A DNA stretch of 64,000 nucleotides from Fratercula arctica. Lineage: Eukaryota; Chordata; Aves; Charadriiformes; Alcidae. Location: NCBI GenBank assembly GCA_947846985.1, contig CANTUZ010000002.1, forward strand, positions 55,198,885 to 55,262,884. Reading direction: 5' to 3'. Below the pieces are notes generated by a model. The model had not been told where the DNA came from. It saw nothing but the letters and a program-made list of their open reading frames with translations, and searched no databases. A program made the position numbers and the translations under genes. Shown here piece by piece: positions 1-13,150 of the stretch. Position 1 is the stretch's first letter. The number at the start of each line of letters is the position of its first letter.

Positions 1-935
1 ATTATTCTTTCTTCATTAATACAAATAATATGCTTACAAACTTTCCAAGCTCAATGGCTGGGGGACCATGGAGTGGCAGTACACACTCTCCCTTGTCTTT
101 TCAGTGAGGTCTGGGTTAGGTACTTTGAGACTAGATCCTAAAAGATCACATCAAATCGCTTACCTGCCTATCAAATGGGAAGTTTAGATATTAATTTAGC
201 TGCATATCAAGAGAGCCATGCATAAGACAACAGAGATCACAGAAACAAAAGGAGTATTGGCAGAAAACATGTTAATCCTTTAGTAAGTCACAGCAGGAAT
301 TTATTTGGAAAAAAACCACAGACCTTCTCTGGAGATGATCAGAAAATATCTGGAAAATACTTTTTCTTCATAAATTACCATTTCATTAAAATGGAAACAT
401 TTCAAGCTCCATTAAATTTTTGTCCATTCTCTGGCTAATTCCGAGGAACCGACAGAAGCAGAGATGGCCCAAGTCACAAACCTGACCTTTCAACTGGAAA
501 AGGGCATTTCTCAAAAATCCCATTTTACAAGAGAACTTTTGAAAGCATTGACTCCAACTCAAAAAGACCCCACAATTTGAGAAGCTTTTAAAATCTCTGC
601 AGAATGCACCTGTCACCCCTTTGGCTTTCTATGACTTTTGCTTTCAATTTCACACTTCCAAAATAAACAATTTTCAGCAGTATATATAGGAACCCCAGCC
701 AGTCTGTAGGGGAAGAACATAAATTTAAGTTTAATGAATGGTGGCCATTAAGGATGCTCTAAACCAATACATAAAAGTAAGCAAGCTGCTTATTCCAAAC
801 AGCCAAACATACACTCATAAGCCCTCCAATGGGTGAGTAATTCTGTTTCTAATGATGGATGAAGGGTAACCTCATGTCACATAAATACATGGAAGACAGA
901 CTTCCTCCTGGAACCTTCTCAGGAATAGCAATATG

Positions 936-996
936 TATTACAGCATTTTCTGTTGCTATAATATTTATTATAGCAGTATTTATTACAGCATTTTCT
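936..996. repeat. AT-rich hairpin flanked by 16-bp direct repeats
   Basis: A 16-bp direct repeat, TATTACAGCATTTTCT, occurs at 936-951 and 981-996. Between the copies is a perfect 10-bp inverted repeat, TGCTATAATA and its complement, at 954-963 and 966-975 with a 2-base loop. The symmetry is read directly from the sequence. No known element was recognised. It may be a small local duplication around a hairpin. Confidence 0.7.
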
Positions 997-2721
997 ATCC
1001 AAGGGGGCTCACGGTCCAGCGCTTACAACCCAATTTACATACCAGGCACACAACTCACGCTGGAACACAGCAGCTACACAACATGCTGCAACATCATCTT
1101 TCTTCTTGTACTGTTTGTTTTTGGTAAAGCTGCTCTATTCAGCGCAACACACAGGCTGTCAGTATATTTACACAGCCATACAGGATTTCCTTCCTAGCTG
1201 CATCTCGCAGGGAAGCCACCACCCATTCTTCTCTGGTCGTTTTAGCTGGTTTGTTTATTACAGCTGGAAGAAAGTCTGTTTTTTCAAACACCCTCACTGT
1301 TACTCAAATGTCTTCTCCATGGTTTTCACTTGGTTCCTGTTACAGCCTAAACAGGGCTTGAGAAGTACCATTCCCTTTGCAGAGTGACAATCAGATGGGT
1401 AGACATCAGCTTAGGACCTGCAACTGCTTTGGTATGTCAGACAAGATGTGTTCCAGTCAGCCCTGCTCCCTCAGCACTTTCAGGTTCTTCTTAAAAGACC
1501 AGAGTGCTTTTCTCCCATACAAAGTACCAGAGGAATGGATTAGCAGATCTTAAAGAGTAGGGGGGTCTAATCTTCGACAGAACACCTTCTTTAGAGTTTC
1601 CCCCAGCACATCTTGAGGAAACAGATGCAGTTCAGCTTCTTAACAAGTAGCTACAGAGATGCTCAATAAAAATGTGCTATTTGCTACAGAAACCTGATGG
1701 AAAAGACATTTGCTGTGCTGAGAAAACGGAGTGAGGCATTGAAGTCTAGCATGATATGTAATAAATACATTTTTAGTATTAACATTTGAAAATAATAGCT
1801 AACAGAACACTCTTTGATTGCATTTTGCTTTTCAGTATTGGATTGTTGGAAAGGAAAACTGGTTTCCCACTGCTGTCCCAAAGCTGTGGCCATAAAAACA
1901 AAGTTTATGGCAAAATATTCTATTCCTTTTTCTCTTATGGTTTCAGGTTGTGTCATTACAGTTACTCATATGCAATGCATAAATACCTTCTTTACACTAA
2001 GATAATTTTAATTCTCTTCCTTCAGAAATCTCTTTCCTTCTCCCTCCTCCCCTCAACACAGGGCATCACTGCATGGATAGGGACAGATTTTGGTACCTCC
2101 TATGATAGCTGCAAGATTTAACACTGGAGATGCTTTGAAGGGGAGGCGATGAGCAGTCACTCTGCTCTGTGCTGCCAAAACCTCACATGTTTATCCTTAA
2201 AGAAAAATGGATCTTAAAATAGTCATGACTGGAAAGATAAACGCCTCTCCTCTGCTCCTTCAGCTTCTCCTAGCACTGCCTTCACCAAGTCCCCAGTACA
2301 CTCCATGGCTCCCTTTTCCCTACTCTTAAGTTGCCACCGGTAGTTTTAGGCTAACAACATTCACACTCCTACGAATAAGTCCAGGTCAACCACTAAAAGG
2401 ACCATTTGCAGCAATACTAGCACACAGCATTGCAGCTGTTTCTACAAGCTACCTTGTAATGTCTGCCCCAGAAAGTTTAACCTGCACATTTTGCTTTGCC
2501 AGGTCCAGTCTTTGGTATCACTCTGATGCATGTACTCGCTGGCAGAGGTGGAATAAGCAAGAGATGAGAAGTCCCACAGGCAGGTTTCCAGCCTCAGCAC
2601 TGGAAGACACCCATAACCATCCTAGGTAGGTGTTTCCATGCTGGCAAGGAGCTAGGTTTTTTTTTTTTTTGAAGCAATTTTGCTCAGGTTACAGAGAGGA
2701 TTTACCTCAAGTCAGAAAACT

Positions 2722-3050
2722 GCAGAAAAGTTGGTTGGAAGGGATCTCTAGAGGTCGTACATCCTCATCCTCATGATGCAGGACTGTTGCCAACAACAGA
2801 TGCGGTCAGCTGGGACCTTATCTAGCCAAGTCATGAAACCCAAGATGGCAAAGCACATCATGTCTGCACACCTCATTCCCATGCAGCCTGAACTGCCTAC
2901 ACAAGAAAGTTTTTACAAATCTCTGATCTGAACCTGCCAAGCCGCAGTCCATGACTCTTGCCCCACATGCCATCTGCCACAAGCAGGAAGAGTTTGGCTC
3001 CTTCATCCCACAATCCCTACAAGAAGTTGGGGTGTGTTTATATGCAAACT
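2722..3050 (-). mobile_element. CR1 LINE fragment, 3' end, diverged
   Basis: Read on the plus strand, this begins with the reverse complement of a CR1 3' end (TTGGTTGGAAGGGATCTC near 2731). The other CR1 tail landmarks follow in the right order: the segment around 2800-2850, a run resembling 'TTTTTACAAATCTCTGATCTGAACCTGCC' at about 2911-2940, and GAAGAGTTTGGCTCC at about 2987. This is the antisense of the ORF2 C-terminus plus 3' UTR. The copy is heavily mutated and has no open frame, so it is an old insertion. It lies in the same orientation as ITGA9. Confidence 0.7.
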
Positions 3051-4035
3051 GGTGCTAAGGAAGGTAGACAAGCCTTAATTAAGCCTCAGATTAAGCTGTT
3101 AACTGAAAACAAACCTTTTTCTTTCCAGAATAAATGCATTCTAACTCTTCTTCACCCCAATACAGCATGATACCCTGGTCTTCATCCCAAGACTCCAAGG
3201 ACACCTTTCACTACAACAGAAGTACTCAAAAAAATAGAATACAGGAATCACCACCACGTCCCATCCTCCCAAATCTTTGCAAAACCTTCCAGATAGAGTT
3301 GGAAGGCTTTAAAGTTTTTTTGCCATCACCCACTTTCAAGCAGTCCTACCCTACCCTCTTCTCCAGCTTCATAGTGGAAGGTTTCAACTTGCCCAGCAGC
3401 ATCGTTGCCATAGGCAGCAGCCCCTCAACAACAGGAAATAACGAGGCAAAACCAATCATATCTGGTCAGAACGACAGTGAAGTTTCTAAGTTACGCATGC
3501 AGATTTGCTTGGTTTGAGCACTTTGCATGAATGGCCATATATTAGGTTGTTTCCTAGGCCAAGTATTAACATCCCAGGCTATTTGTTATTTATCAAAGTG
3601 CAGTACTCCCAATTTGAGGACGCACGAATAAGTTTTCGGAAGAGAAGGAGGATTCCAAGAAAAGCAAAATCAGAGCAGACCTGGTTAGCTCTTGCCAGCA
3701 CAGGCTGGTTTTCCTATTAGTCATTTGGTATGCAGATTTGGCATCCTCAAAGCTGGGTGCAATCTTTTAACTGGGTAATTCTAGTGGTTCAAATGCATCC
3801 CAGGTGAACTCTAAATTGGAGTAGCTTGTGTAGTTCCTGAGCTCACAAGAGTGACCTCAGCAAGCAATTCTCTTGATGATAATGTAATCTGAGCTAACTT
3901 CCTATGCACACAAATGCTCTAACCAGCACACATTTGAAAGCATATTATATATAGTGATGGACAAAACTACATCTTACAATATATAGCTCTCTGTACAGCT
4001 TTTGGCTTTTAAAATGCTACAAATTCATGAAAAGC

Positions 4036-4200
4036 ACGTAAGAACAGTCAGACCAAGCTGGTCCATCTAGCAGAGAGCCCTGTATGTGCCCATGTCTAAA
4101 AGCAAGAGGCTATGGAAGAACAAAGCAAGCACAGTGTTATTTTGCTGATATATTTCTGCAGCTTCCAGCTTTCATATTTGCTATTTCACTCCCATGTAAA
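4036..4200 (-). mobile_element. possible ancient amniote CR1-like 3' tail
   Basis: The phrase CAGACCAAGCTGGTCCATCTAG resembles the recurrent 'GGTCAGACCAATGGTCCATCTAG' block seen in ancient amniote CR1-type tails. Weak similarity continues through a GCAGCTTCCAGCTTTC segment near 4160. The match is from memory of repeat consensus sequences and is short, so the boundaries are approximate. It could be part of the neighbouring relic at 4290-4765 with an internal deletion, or a separate insertion. Confidence 0.35.
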
Positions 4201-4289
4201 CTCTCAGCATTTATAACATTCCAAATAGTAAAATCCAGAGATTAATCACATGCTTCATGAAAACATACTTCCCAGTTTGTTCTTTTCAT

Positions 4290-4765
4290 TGCTCTAAATA
4301 GTTTAGTATGATTAGCAAACTTTAGCTATTTTGCTATTAGCAAACACCTTGCTATTCATTTCTAGCAGATTATTTCCCTGATCATTTATGAATATGTTGA
4401 ATACCACTGGCCCCAGCACAAGGACTTGTGGAGTTTTCTCCACCAGGAAAACAAACTATTTATTCCTCCTCCCTGTTGACTACCTTTTAATTAGGTAGTA
4501 ATGCTCAGGCACCATTCCTCTCAGACCTGGGCAACTTACTTTGTGAACCTTCGGTGAGAAAACTTAATAAAAGTCTTTTGCAAGCCCAGGTAGATGATCT
4601 TAACCAGATCTCCCTATCCACATGTCCAGTGACATCTTCAAAGAGCTGCAGTAGATCTGAGAGACAGCACTTACTACTGCCTTCCCATAAACATCCTGTT
4701 TATTTCAATCCAATGTATCTGTGTGTCATTAATTGTATTTTTTCCAATAATAAGTCCACCTAATT
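4290..4765 (-). mobile_element. ancient CR1-like LINE relic (reverse transcriptase region)
   Basis: The antisense of a CR1-clade reverse transcriptase region is recognisable. On the minus strand the sequence around 4575-4600 reads like a decayed 'IIYLxxQKA' block, the equivalent of the RT motif A context YLDFxKAFD. On the plus strand the phrases ATCATTTATGAATATGTTGAATACCACTGG (about 4380) and CTTCAAAGAGCTGCAGTAGAT (about 4637) follow the known order of this family. Many substitutions and small indels are present and no frame is open. It is an old molecular fossil, in the same orientation as ITGA9. Confidence 0.65.
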
Positions 4766-5752
4766 TAGCCAGATGTGATTATTTAGAAAAAGGCATTGCC
4801 ATAATCTTGCTAACAATGAAGTCAATTGTTTAGTGCAGATAGTAATAAACGACTCCCCTTTTTTCTCTTTCTATGAAAAAGAAAATGCTCTCTACACAGA
4901 ACTACCATAAACAGGAATAATGTGGGAAAACATCGATAGGATTCTTTAGCACAAAACACGTGAGGCTGGAAAAATGACCATATTCTTCAAGACAGGCACT
5001 TCTCTAACATCAGAATCCATAGCATGTTTTTGTAGTTTTACATGCAATAATACTAAAAAGAAACCACCCTGTTTTCTTTAGAGATGCCCACTGTGTTGTT
5101 TGTTAATAACCGAAGTTTACACAGCCCTTTAGCTAAAGAAAACCCGTTCTGTGCAGACTTGATGGATTTGACGACATCCTGTTTATTTCAAACAGGACTT
5201 CAGAGTGTCACTGGATAAAGAAGATTTGAGAGCATTTGTTCAACATTTTACTATACAAACGTGGAAACTGTATTTGAATATCTTAAGCTTTTTTGACAGT
5301 TGTGGCTTTTAATTTGCCAAGATAACATAAATAACAGCCATAGAAATAAACAGTCTAATGCTCCAATCGCAAATACAGCTCTTACTGCTGTGATTACTGT
5401 ACAATGACTGACAAGTTTTTAGGACCTGTCCCTTGCTTTTTATTGATTATTCCTCAACTGCAGGACAAAATCCCTTACTGGCTTCCCTAGTCTGCACAGA
5501 TTTTGCTCACCACGAAGATTGAGCGAAAGGTCAAAAATACAGACTAATCACAGTCAAAGCTTGGACTCTGCAACCTGAGACCTAATCCTCCTCCCAGCCA
5601 ATCCCTCGAAACATTCCTGTGGACTTCAGTCGTGTCTGGAGAAGCCCGTAACTTCTCAGACTTGACTCTGGTTCAGTTTCATCTCCAAGTACAGTTACAG
5701 CATGCTGTAGACTTATATAAAATGTGTGTATAACTCCTGACTATTAATTCTT

Positions 5753-5769
5753 ACACACACACACACACA
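5753..5769. repeat. (AC)n microsatellite
   Basis: About eight uninterrupted AC units. A short GTGTGT stretch lies about 30 bases upstream. This is an ordinary microsatellite with no wider repeat visible around it. Confidence 0.9.
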
Positions 5770-6679
5770 TATGTTTTTTTTTCTACAGCAGGGGAGTCTC
5801 TTCCCCTCTCTTTCCTGACCTGAAAGCAAAGCATTTCACAGAACACACCTCCAAACAGCAAAACCTCTGGCACACAATTAAATAATGTGCATCAGCACTT
5901 CCATCTCTAAAAATGTGCTAAAAATGCTAAAAGAAAAAGGAAACACAAGTGATGTGTAAAGCTCACCTTTAGCCTGATTTATCCCGAAACTGAATAACTG
6001 CATCCTGGTGAAACAATAGGCATTTTCCTAGGATCACCAGGCACAAGGGACAGAACTTAAACTTCACCTCTGGTCTATTTGATGAGGTTTATTATCCCAG
6101 AAGAAAGTGAAATCAGACACCCCTCCCCAAGTTACTACCAAGAAGAAAGCAGTATTTCAGGACAGTTAGTAAAACTACACAAGTTCAGAAACAGAAAAAG
6201 ATAATTTGAAGATAATTTGCCATGTTCTGAGGATTTTTTTAACCTTCCATATGACATTTTTTCTGAACATAACTACTTTTCTGCATGTGGCTTTAGTCCT
6301 ACCATGTCATAAATGGTACTTTATTCTCTTTGAAAAATGAAGTGGTCCACGTTGGTACTTGATTTGGACATGCAGCTTTACTCTCCCTGCCCCTCTCCAC
6401 TATGCTTTTTTTTTTTTTTCTCCAGTTTTGTCTACTGTAATTGGGAAGGTGAAGGTGTTTTGCCCTGTATGTGCACTGACCCCATTACCACAGGAATTCA
6501 GATTCTGTGTACATCTCAGGATCTTTCTGCACTAAAGCTGATACCACTGTCGCCATCCTTCTAGTCTGGATATAAAATGTCTGTGTTTGCATTTTGATTT
6601 TTCAATGCCATCTTACATAAATGAATGGCATACCAGAGTGTAAGAAAGAAAAAGGAAAAACAAAAGTTCAGCTACTCAC

Positions 6680-6756
6680 CTAGACAGCAATAATTTACCC
6701 TGAAGCTTCAGATCAGCAGCACAGTCATCAGATTGACAGTTCCTCTCAAAAACAGT
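6680..6756 (-). CDS. ITGA9: integrin alpha-9, internal exon (start of calf-1 domain)
   Basis: This is a 77-nt internal coding exon of the integrin alpha-9 subunit, a type I membrane protein that pairs with beta-1 and binds ligands such as tenascin-C, VCAM-1 and osteopontin at the cell surface. On the minus strand a strong pyrimidine tract ending CTCTCTTTTTCACAG precedes the exon and a perfect donor GTGAGT follows it. The exon starts in phase 0 and reads TVFERNCQSDDCAADLKL, then QGKLLLS, with two bases left over for a split serine codon. The two cysteines and the ADL block mark the start of the calf-1 beta-sandwich, just after the genu. The sequence follows on directly from the exon at 19673-19828 (...IAQRNQ / TVFERN...), as in integrin alpha-9. 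Integrin alpha-4 is the closest paralogue, but as I recall it differs clearly at this point. Identification is from memory of the protein family, not a search. Confidence 0.93.
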
Positions 6757-6835
6757 CTGTGAAAAAGAGAGAAAAAGAATTATTACAGCATGAAAAGAGT
6801 AAGATCAAAATTCAAAGAAAGAACACACTCAGATG

Positions 6836-6852
6836 AAAAAAAAAAAAAAAAA
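6836..6852. repeat. poly-A run (17)
   Basis: Seventeen consecutive A, 80 bases outside the ITGA9 77-nt exon on its acceptor side. In the transcript this is a U-run lying further out than the acceptor pyrimidine tract. It may add to the pyrimidine-rich context of the acceptor. Confidence 0.9.
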
Positions 6853-9344
6853 CAAACCAAACCCAAAACCCACATCATCAAAATCTGTGACGCAAGAATA
6901 TATGGTGTAAGTGTTAAGGAAATTCAAGGGCAGGCAAATCTCATCTTTATCAGAACCGTTTTTATTCTCTTCTAACTAAAGAAGTTTCACCAAAACCAGA
7001 CTTTCTCAGAGGTTTTCCCTCAATCCATTCCTGCTTCTCATCTGTCAAGAACTACTGCTCACACATTTCTGGCACTCTCGTTTCTCTTCCTAACACATGT
7101 GCATGAAAATGAAACAGAAAATGAAGTATTTATGAAACTATTTTCAGTCCTAAGAATTGCAAGTGAGGAAATCATGCACTAAACATATTCACTAGCCTAT
7201 ATTAAAGATAAGGAATTAAATTATTATCATTTTTTTAAGATTTTGTGTATGGTAGGAAACACTTCTGCTATCCTGCAAGTAACAGAAAATTACAAAGACT
7301 GTTACGTACCAGTGATACCCTCAAATAACGTAACCACTGTTTATCTTGTGAACTCTGGTGAAGACTTATCATTTGGGAAATGTAATAGATTGATAAAACT
7401 AGGAACTGTGAAAGGACGACATACCACTAGACACAGGCATGCTATTTAAGCAGCAAAAAGAAGAGACATACATGAGAAGTCTAGGAGCCTATGCAAATCT
7501 CTATGGTAGTTTGCCATAGCTAAACAAGGCAGACACCAGTGAGTGAAAGAAGAGAACAGGAACATGTTCCTTGCCTCCAAGAAACCTAAATGGTGTCAAG
7601 ATCATGGTTACTTTCCCCTCCTGTTGAGAACAGAGACCAATACCTTTCTGAACAGATGACTAGACTTTTCAGGCCGGAGGATTCTTTCTTTCAGAGTTGT
7701 AACGCTCTTGAGCTTATCAAATATTCAAAGGAGAAATACCGAAAATAAAGGTTGCCAACACCGTTCAGTTAGGAAACCTGACGCTCCACTGGTCTCTTCC
7801 TTTAATATGAATATTCCTGTCTACAGGCTTGGCTCCATGACTTTTATCACTGAAGTAAATATATTTCAATCTTAAATGCAAAGACAGGGCAAATTGTGCA
7901 GGACACAGATAGCAGTCAGATAAGCGTTAGAGAGAATCGGGGGTGAAAAGAGTTAATACATTTTTTAAGAGCTCTGCCCAACTATATCAGCACTGCAGAA
8001 AGACTTTGAATCTTAAGCCCAGAAGGCATAGCGATTTCTCATCCTTGTCTCTCAAGGAAGACTCTTGGCTAAGGAGGCGGCTTGCTCTCCTTTTTCCATA
8101 TTGTCAGAGCTCTCCAAAAAGCAGTGGATCTTTACAAATTTAATTGGTGTTGGACTAGCAGACATCAAACTACGCTGTCGGTTGTACTGAGTTTCAAAAT
8201 GAAGAAAAAAGGGAGGTGCCAATTCATTGGGGGTTATTTACTTTGGTCGTTTTACTTTCCTTTCACCAAATCTCAGAAGTGGAAATTGTTGAGGATTTAA
8301 ACACAAGGGCTGAACTTACCCTTCCTCCTTAAATAAAGACTACCAAACCAAAGGACGAGAACAGCCCTGAGACAGGAACCAACACAAGGTATCCCTCTCA
8401 AAACATGGCACGTTTCATTCTCAGTATAGTCTCAAAAGTCCTCAGAATTAATCCTCAACCACTGTAGTAGCTATATATAGGAAAGACTGTTTGACCTTCA
8501 GAGGAGAAAGAAAAATAAACTGTAAAAATATTATTGCTTGACAGTTTCCCTATTTGCATTGCAGAAGTCTTGGCAAAGCGAACAGAGTGATCAAAGATAT
8601 GACCTGCATGTTTCAAAGAATAAAGTACTGTAAGTATATTTAAGTAACTACGTAATCATTCTGGATTTTCTTATTAAATCTATAGTTGCCATTCTTCAGA
8701 AAGAATGAACAAATACCTCATTTTCTATAACTACTGAGTGTGTATCTCTTCCAACATATTGTGCACTAGACAGCAAGCTACTTAGAAATACATTCAGAGT
8801 ATTTCATTATTCCATAGAAACCCAAGGTCCTACCAGACTGGGATGGGAGAAAGAAATAAGGATGCTGAGTCTCCAGATCCATTAACTGTGTAGGAGCAAA
8901 CCCATTGCTTCTGTGGAGGATCTGGAACCGGTTTGGGGGGCAGAAAGGATTTCCAGTCCAGCCAGCTGCTAGGACTCATTGATGCAGCCACAGCTGGTTC
9001 AGCAGCCCCCTTCCATTGCATGCTAATGACATCTATGGATTATTTTCCTATTTTCTGCTGTTTCCCTGGTCCGATAGATGTTGCCATGACCCTCCTCCAC
9101 TTCCCCTTTTTGTGTGCCTCAACCCTGTAGCTTCTAACAGTCAATCTACTTCCTCCATTTTATTCTCTGCTATCTTGAACCTCCCCTTCCCCAGCCTGTT
9201 CCTCCTTCAGCCTTTCCAGTTGACTAATTCCTGCTTGTTCAAATCCCTCTTAAAGAATTAAGGAATGAATACACTGTAAGTCATCATAACATTTGTGAAC
9301 ACTGCTTATATATTCTGTTACTGTGCCCTTACTTGGTCTACTTG

Positions 9345-9455
9345 GCCTGTAATTTCTTTGGGCCAGAAACTGTACCTAACTCAACACTGCATGTTGTTAG
9401 AGCAGGAGTCCATTCCTGGGATACGGACAGATTCTAGTACAATATAATCACTAAT
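9345..9455 (+). repeat. possible ancient amniote SINE/old repeat remnant
   Basis: The order CTGTAATTTCTTTGGGCCAGAAACTGT, then a spacer, then CCATTCCTGGGATACGG and TAGTACAATATAATCACTA is reminiscent of a very old dispersed amniote repeat that ends 'CTTGGGGCAGGGACTGT ... GGTCCTG ... TAATACAAATAAT'. The resemblance is partial and from memory. It may be a chance similarity. Confidence 0.3.
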
Positions 9456-11719
9456 TTTAACTCCAAGCAGTCTTTAAAGTGGGATTTTTAGTTTTAGGTA
9501 TTTATAGAGGTCTTTACATATTGAAAGTGTTGAACAAGGTAACCAATGGACTGTATCTATTATCCAGAGCTGGAAAAAGGGAAGTAGGACAAAACAAATT
9601 CATTGCACTGGGTAAACACTTCCTAATTTTTGCAGTTACTGTTACCCAAAGTGAAGAGGAGCAATTCTGAACAGTGGTTTTACTGAAGTTCAATTGATTA
9701 TTACTGGATACCACTTGTACCTTACCAAGTACCTCACAGCTTTCAATACGTGTATCAGAGATGGTCAGGAAATTTCTTTACATAAGAAATACATAGAAGA
9801 AAGATTACAAGATGGGGGGGGAAGCGGCAAAAGTGGTCCTGAATGAGAAACACAGCTGTATCTCTTATCTTGAGGCCACCACACTTTTGTCTGGCATTTC
9901 CAGGAGAGAAATAGGTGTTTGTGTGCTCAGTAGCAGGGACAGGATAACCTCAATGTTTCTAGGACACATCTTTACTGTACAAACACAAAGCTAATGTAAA
10001 GGGCATGCACAGTGAGTCGGTCAGACTTCCTGCAGTCACCAGATCTACAGCAAAGCACAGAGCAAATTAAGTGTTCCCAGGTTCCATGATTCCTCTCTGC
10101 GCTCTCTGCTGCACAGAAGCCATGCATCTATGGGGAACTGCTCCATAGCAGTTCCCACCAGGCCATCAAACATCCCGGGCAAACGCAGTTTTCTCAAATT
10201 CTGCCTGGCAACTTTTCTGGGTGAAAAAGATGATGCTTCTTAGGAGGTCAAGGAATGAAAGGTTAGAGGAGATGGATGTTGCTCATGTCCTCCAGACATT
10301 AAGTCAAAAAGCCTGCATTAAGACATACTCCTCATAAAGAGTGAATGGACATATGTATGCAATTAAATGTACAGTGAGGAGAAACCTAGAGCCGGCTGAT
10401 AAGGAAGAGGACGTGTCTAGACAGGCACTCAGATCAGACCCTCAAAGCAAGTACCTTTGCATCTACTTTGCCTCTTGAAGAGAGGTAGTGGGTTAAATTC
10501 CATATTTTGGGATAAAGGCCAGGGGTAAATGTACAGTCCTCTGTTGCAGGAAGGAAGATGAATGCCTAGTTCCTGCATCCTAAGGCATCCTAAGCACCAA
10601 GCTGCCGGATAGTGGGGGTGAAGATATTCTCCTTTTCCTTCCTTCTGATGGTGGACTGATAAGAAATGCTGCTAGGATGTAAAACAAGCAAGGCTTCAGC
10701 CTAATGGTCACAGCTTTCTTCTCAGAGGAAGGCAATCTGGGATTGCAAACCTGTCTTGCTAAATGGCTTCACTTTCTTTCAATGGCCATCTAAAATTAAA
10801 CACATTTATGTTTCTGGGAGTAGGGAAGATAACAGGAAACACAGAAAAAAACCCAAACACCTGGGTTTATGGCACTCCTCCCCACAGAAAATACTGGAAA
10901 TCATCCAATAAAAAAAAGAAAAAAAAGTATTTCAGACATTCAACTTCGCAAAATTCAGGGAAGCGCATGGAAATTTCCAGTTGTAGCCAAAATGCGCAAT
11001 CAAGACTTTGAGAGGTTGTGAGTACCGTGTTCCATTAAGACTTGTGCCCACTCTTTCACAGAAAAGGAAAAATGACAGCTGAAGGACAACGTTTGAAGAG
11101 AAGGGAGAGAAACAGGATTCTCAAAAGAACCCCAGAAATCATTTAATTTTATGCTCTGGATAAGAGAATAATGATTTGCTCTGGATCAGGTGTTTAACTA
11201 CTTCCTCACACATCAGGCCGCAAAAAGTTGACCGTGCACCTCTTAAAAGGCGGCAGAGCTGGCCTTCAGGAATCAAGGATCCATTCCTTTAACTTCGTGA
11301 ACCGTGCTATGTACTTCATCAGGGTAACTTGGATTATGCAAAATAATCTGTGTTAAGAATGCAGTATTCCAATGTCTAGATTGATTTCCTGTAAATTGTC
11401 ACCATACCCTATGGTATGTGCAGGGATGACTTAGCAATTAGATCATGCTAGTAACACAAAAGCACTTCTATTTAAAGGATGTAGGACAAGGGGGTTTGTT
11501 AGCCTAATAATTCTTTACTTTTTAGATCTTGATGATATATGGCTATTACCATGTTATCTGTTAAAGTTGGGTTCCTGGGTCCTTATTGAGGGACCAGAAT
11601 ACATGATCCAATTTTCAAAAGCACTGAGCTGTAAGCAAATCTCACTGCCTTTTCTAGGAACTATTTCCTGTTTTATAGCCTTACAAATCAATCACTTGGA
11701 TATTAATGTGCCTAAACAG

Positions 11720-11765
11720 AGAATCACAGAATCATTTAAAGATGGAAAAGACCTATGTGGATACA
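11720..11765 (-). mobile_element. CR1 3'-end scrap
   Basis: GAATCACAGAATCATTTAAAG followed by GGAAAAGACC is the reverse complement of a CR1 terminus, which on the minus strand has the typical GATTCTGTGATTC ending. Only about 45 bases are recognisable. It is probably the very end of a 5'-truncated insertion. Confidence 0.55.
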
Positions 11766-12911
11766 GGAGCCTGATTTTAGACCTTTATTTATTTTTTCTT
11801 TAAATTTTCAATTTACCTGCAAAATAAAGCTATTACCTACAGATCTATTGACCACAGAAAAAGAAATAGTGACTGACTCTCACCAGACATTCTATGCTTC
11901 ACTATACTACTCATGGAAACGGTCCATTCAGTATCCTGCTGAGCCAAGTGCAAAATGGCTGAATTAAATTCCCACTAGAAAAGCAATTAATATTGTGAAA
12001 AACTTTCCAGGGTTTCATCAGATGTGCTGGCTAAAAGAAAAACACATGATTTCCACAATACTCTTAGTGAGTGGTGGAGCAAACACACAACAAAGGCAGG
12101 AATACCGGGGGAGCGATAAGTGTTCAAAAGGGTCCTGCTATGAAACCAAAGCATGCCAGTGCTGCATGGTGTAGGGGAACAAGGTTAGCTAACAAGCTCC
12201 CCCAGCATAATACAGACTTCATCAGAGCATGTCTTCAGGCAAAGAAAACAGATGCTCATTTATAGTGCATTAGTATAAGAAAACAGAACCTGGCCAGTAA
12301 TAATTCTTTTACCACGCTAGTAAGGGTGCAACCATGTAAGTCGAACTTCTCCAGCTGGGGAAGGCTACAAGGGAATTCATCCACTTTATTAAGTGGAAGT
12401 CTCTGGGCCTACGGCTCATGCCTACCACGTTGCCACCTGTCAAGCCATCTAAGGCCAAATGCAAACATTTCTCACCTATTTCACCTGCACTCCGCTTTCA
12501 GTAATTGTTAATAACTACAGCTTGGGCTGGAGCACTAAGCTAAAAAGGAGAGAGGACACTCAAATATAAGGGGAACAGAAACTCCCAAATGAAATCAGCC
12601 GTTTAGAAAAGATCAGGCATGAAACCTGTTAGCTATTGAAGGCAAGCATAAATTAATAAGCATATGTATTAGTTATTCTTCACAGCAGTGAGTAGATTTA
12701 ACAATGCAATCTTTTGTCCTCATATTCTCCTGGGGTGAAGAATTACAATTTGTGGCAATAGCAATACGCCCCTAGCCTTTCAGAGCTTTATTAGATTTCT
12801 AGTCTGACTCACTCATTTTTCAGGCTGAGGCAATTTTTTCTTTTTAAAAATCATTAACGGTTCAAATCATCCAAATAGTGTTCTCATTTTACAAGACTTC
12901 AGACCTTATAA

Positions 12912-13150
12912 ATTCATAGAACAATAGATGGGAAAGACCTATTGGGTTAATTGTCCCATCTCCCAATACCATTATAGGATAGATTTCTGTACCACATTTC
13001 TCAATATATTTCCTGTCTTGTCTTAAATGGTCTTCCATTTATTTGGATGAATATAGAATAATTAAATTATATCATCTCGGGAGGGTTCTTTAATGATATT
13101 TGAGAATATTTTCTACTCTAAACCTCCTTATTTCTACTACTAAAAGTAGA
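12912..13150 (-). mobile_element. old CR1-like 3' end
   Basis: It begins on the plus strand with ATTCATAGAACAATAGATGGGAAAGACC, a decayed CR1-type terminus. Further on come CTTGTCTTAAATGGTCTTCC and ATTTTCTACTCTAAACCTCC, which match the order of CR1 tail segments (antisense of the end of ORF2). High divergence suggests an old insertion, and the boundaries are approximate. Confidence 0.5.

Larger units (their letters stand above)
1..6679 (-). other. ITGA9: ITGA9 intron (partial), downstream of the 77-nt exon
   Basis: In transcript order this is the intron that follows the exon at 6680-6756. It starts with the donor sequence GTGAGT, seen as ACTCAC at 6674-6679, and runs off the left end of the window. 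I looked for the next expected coding block, the calf-1 continuation after LLLSS, and did not find it, so the next exon probably lies outside the window. The stretch contains old CR1 pieces (2722-3050, 4036-4200, 4290-4765), a short hairpin with flanking direct repeats near 936-996, an (AC)n run at 5753-5769, and otherwise unique AT-rich sequence. Several open frames of 60-127 codons lie here, on both strands, with no domain or splice support. Confidence 0.75.

Noticed and set aside
859..1387. Overlapping plus-strand frames of 64-112 codons
   Set aside because: These are low-complexity hydrophobic translations from AT-rich DNA, with no supporting signals.
3134..3517. 127-codon plus-strand frame rich in Ser and Pro
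   Set aside because: No recognisable domain, no splice context and antisense to ITGA9. Serine/proline richness follows base composition.
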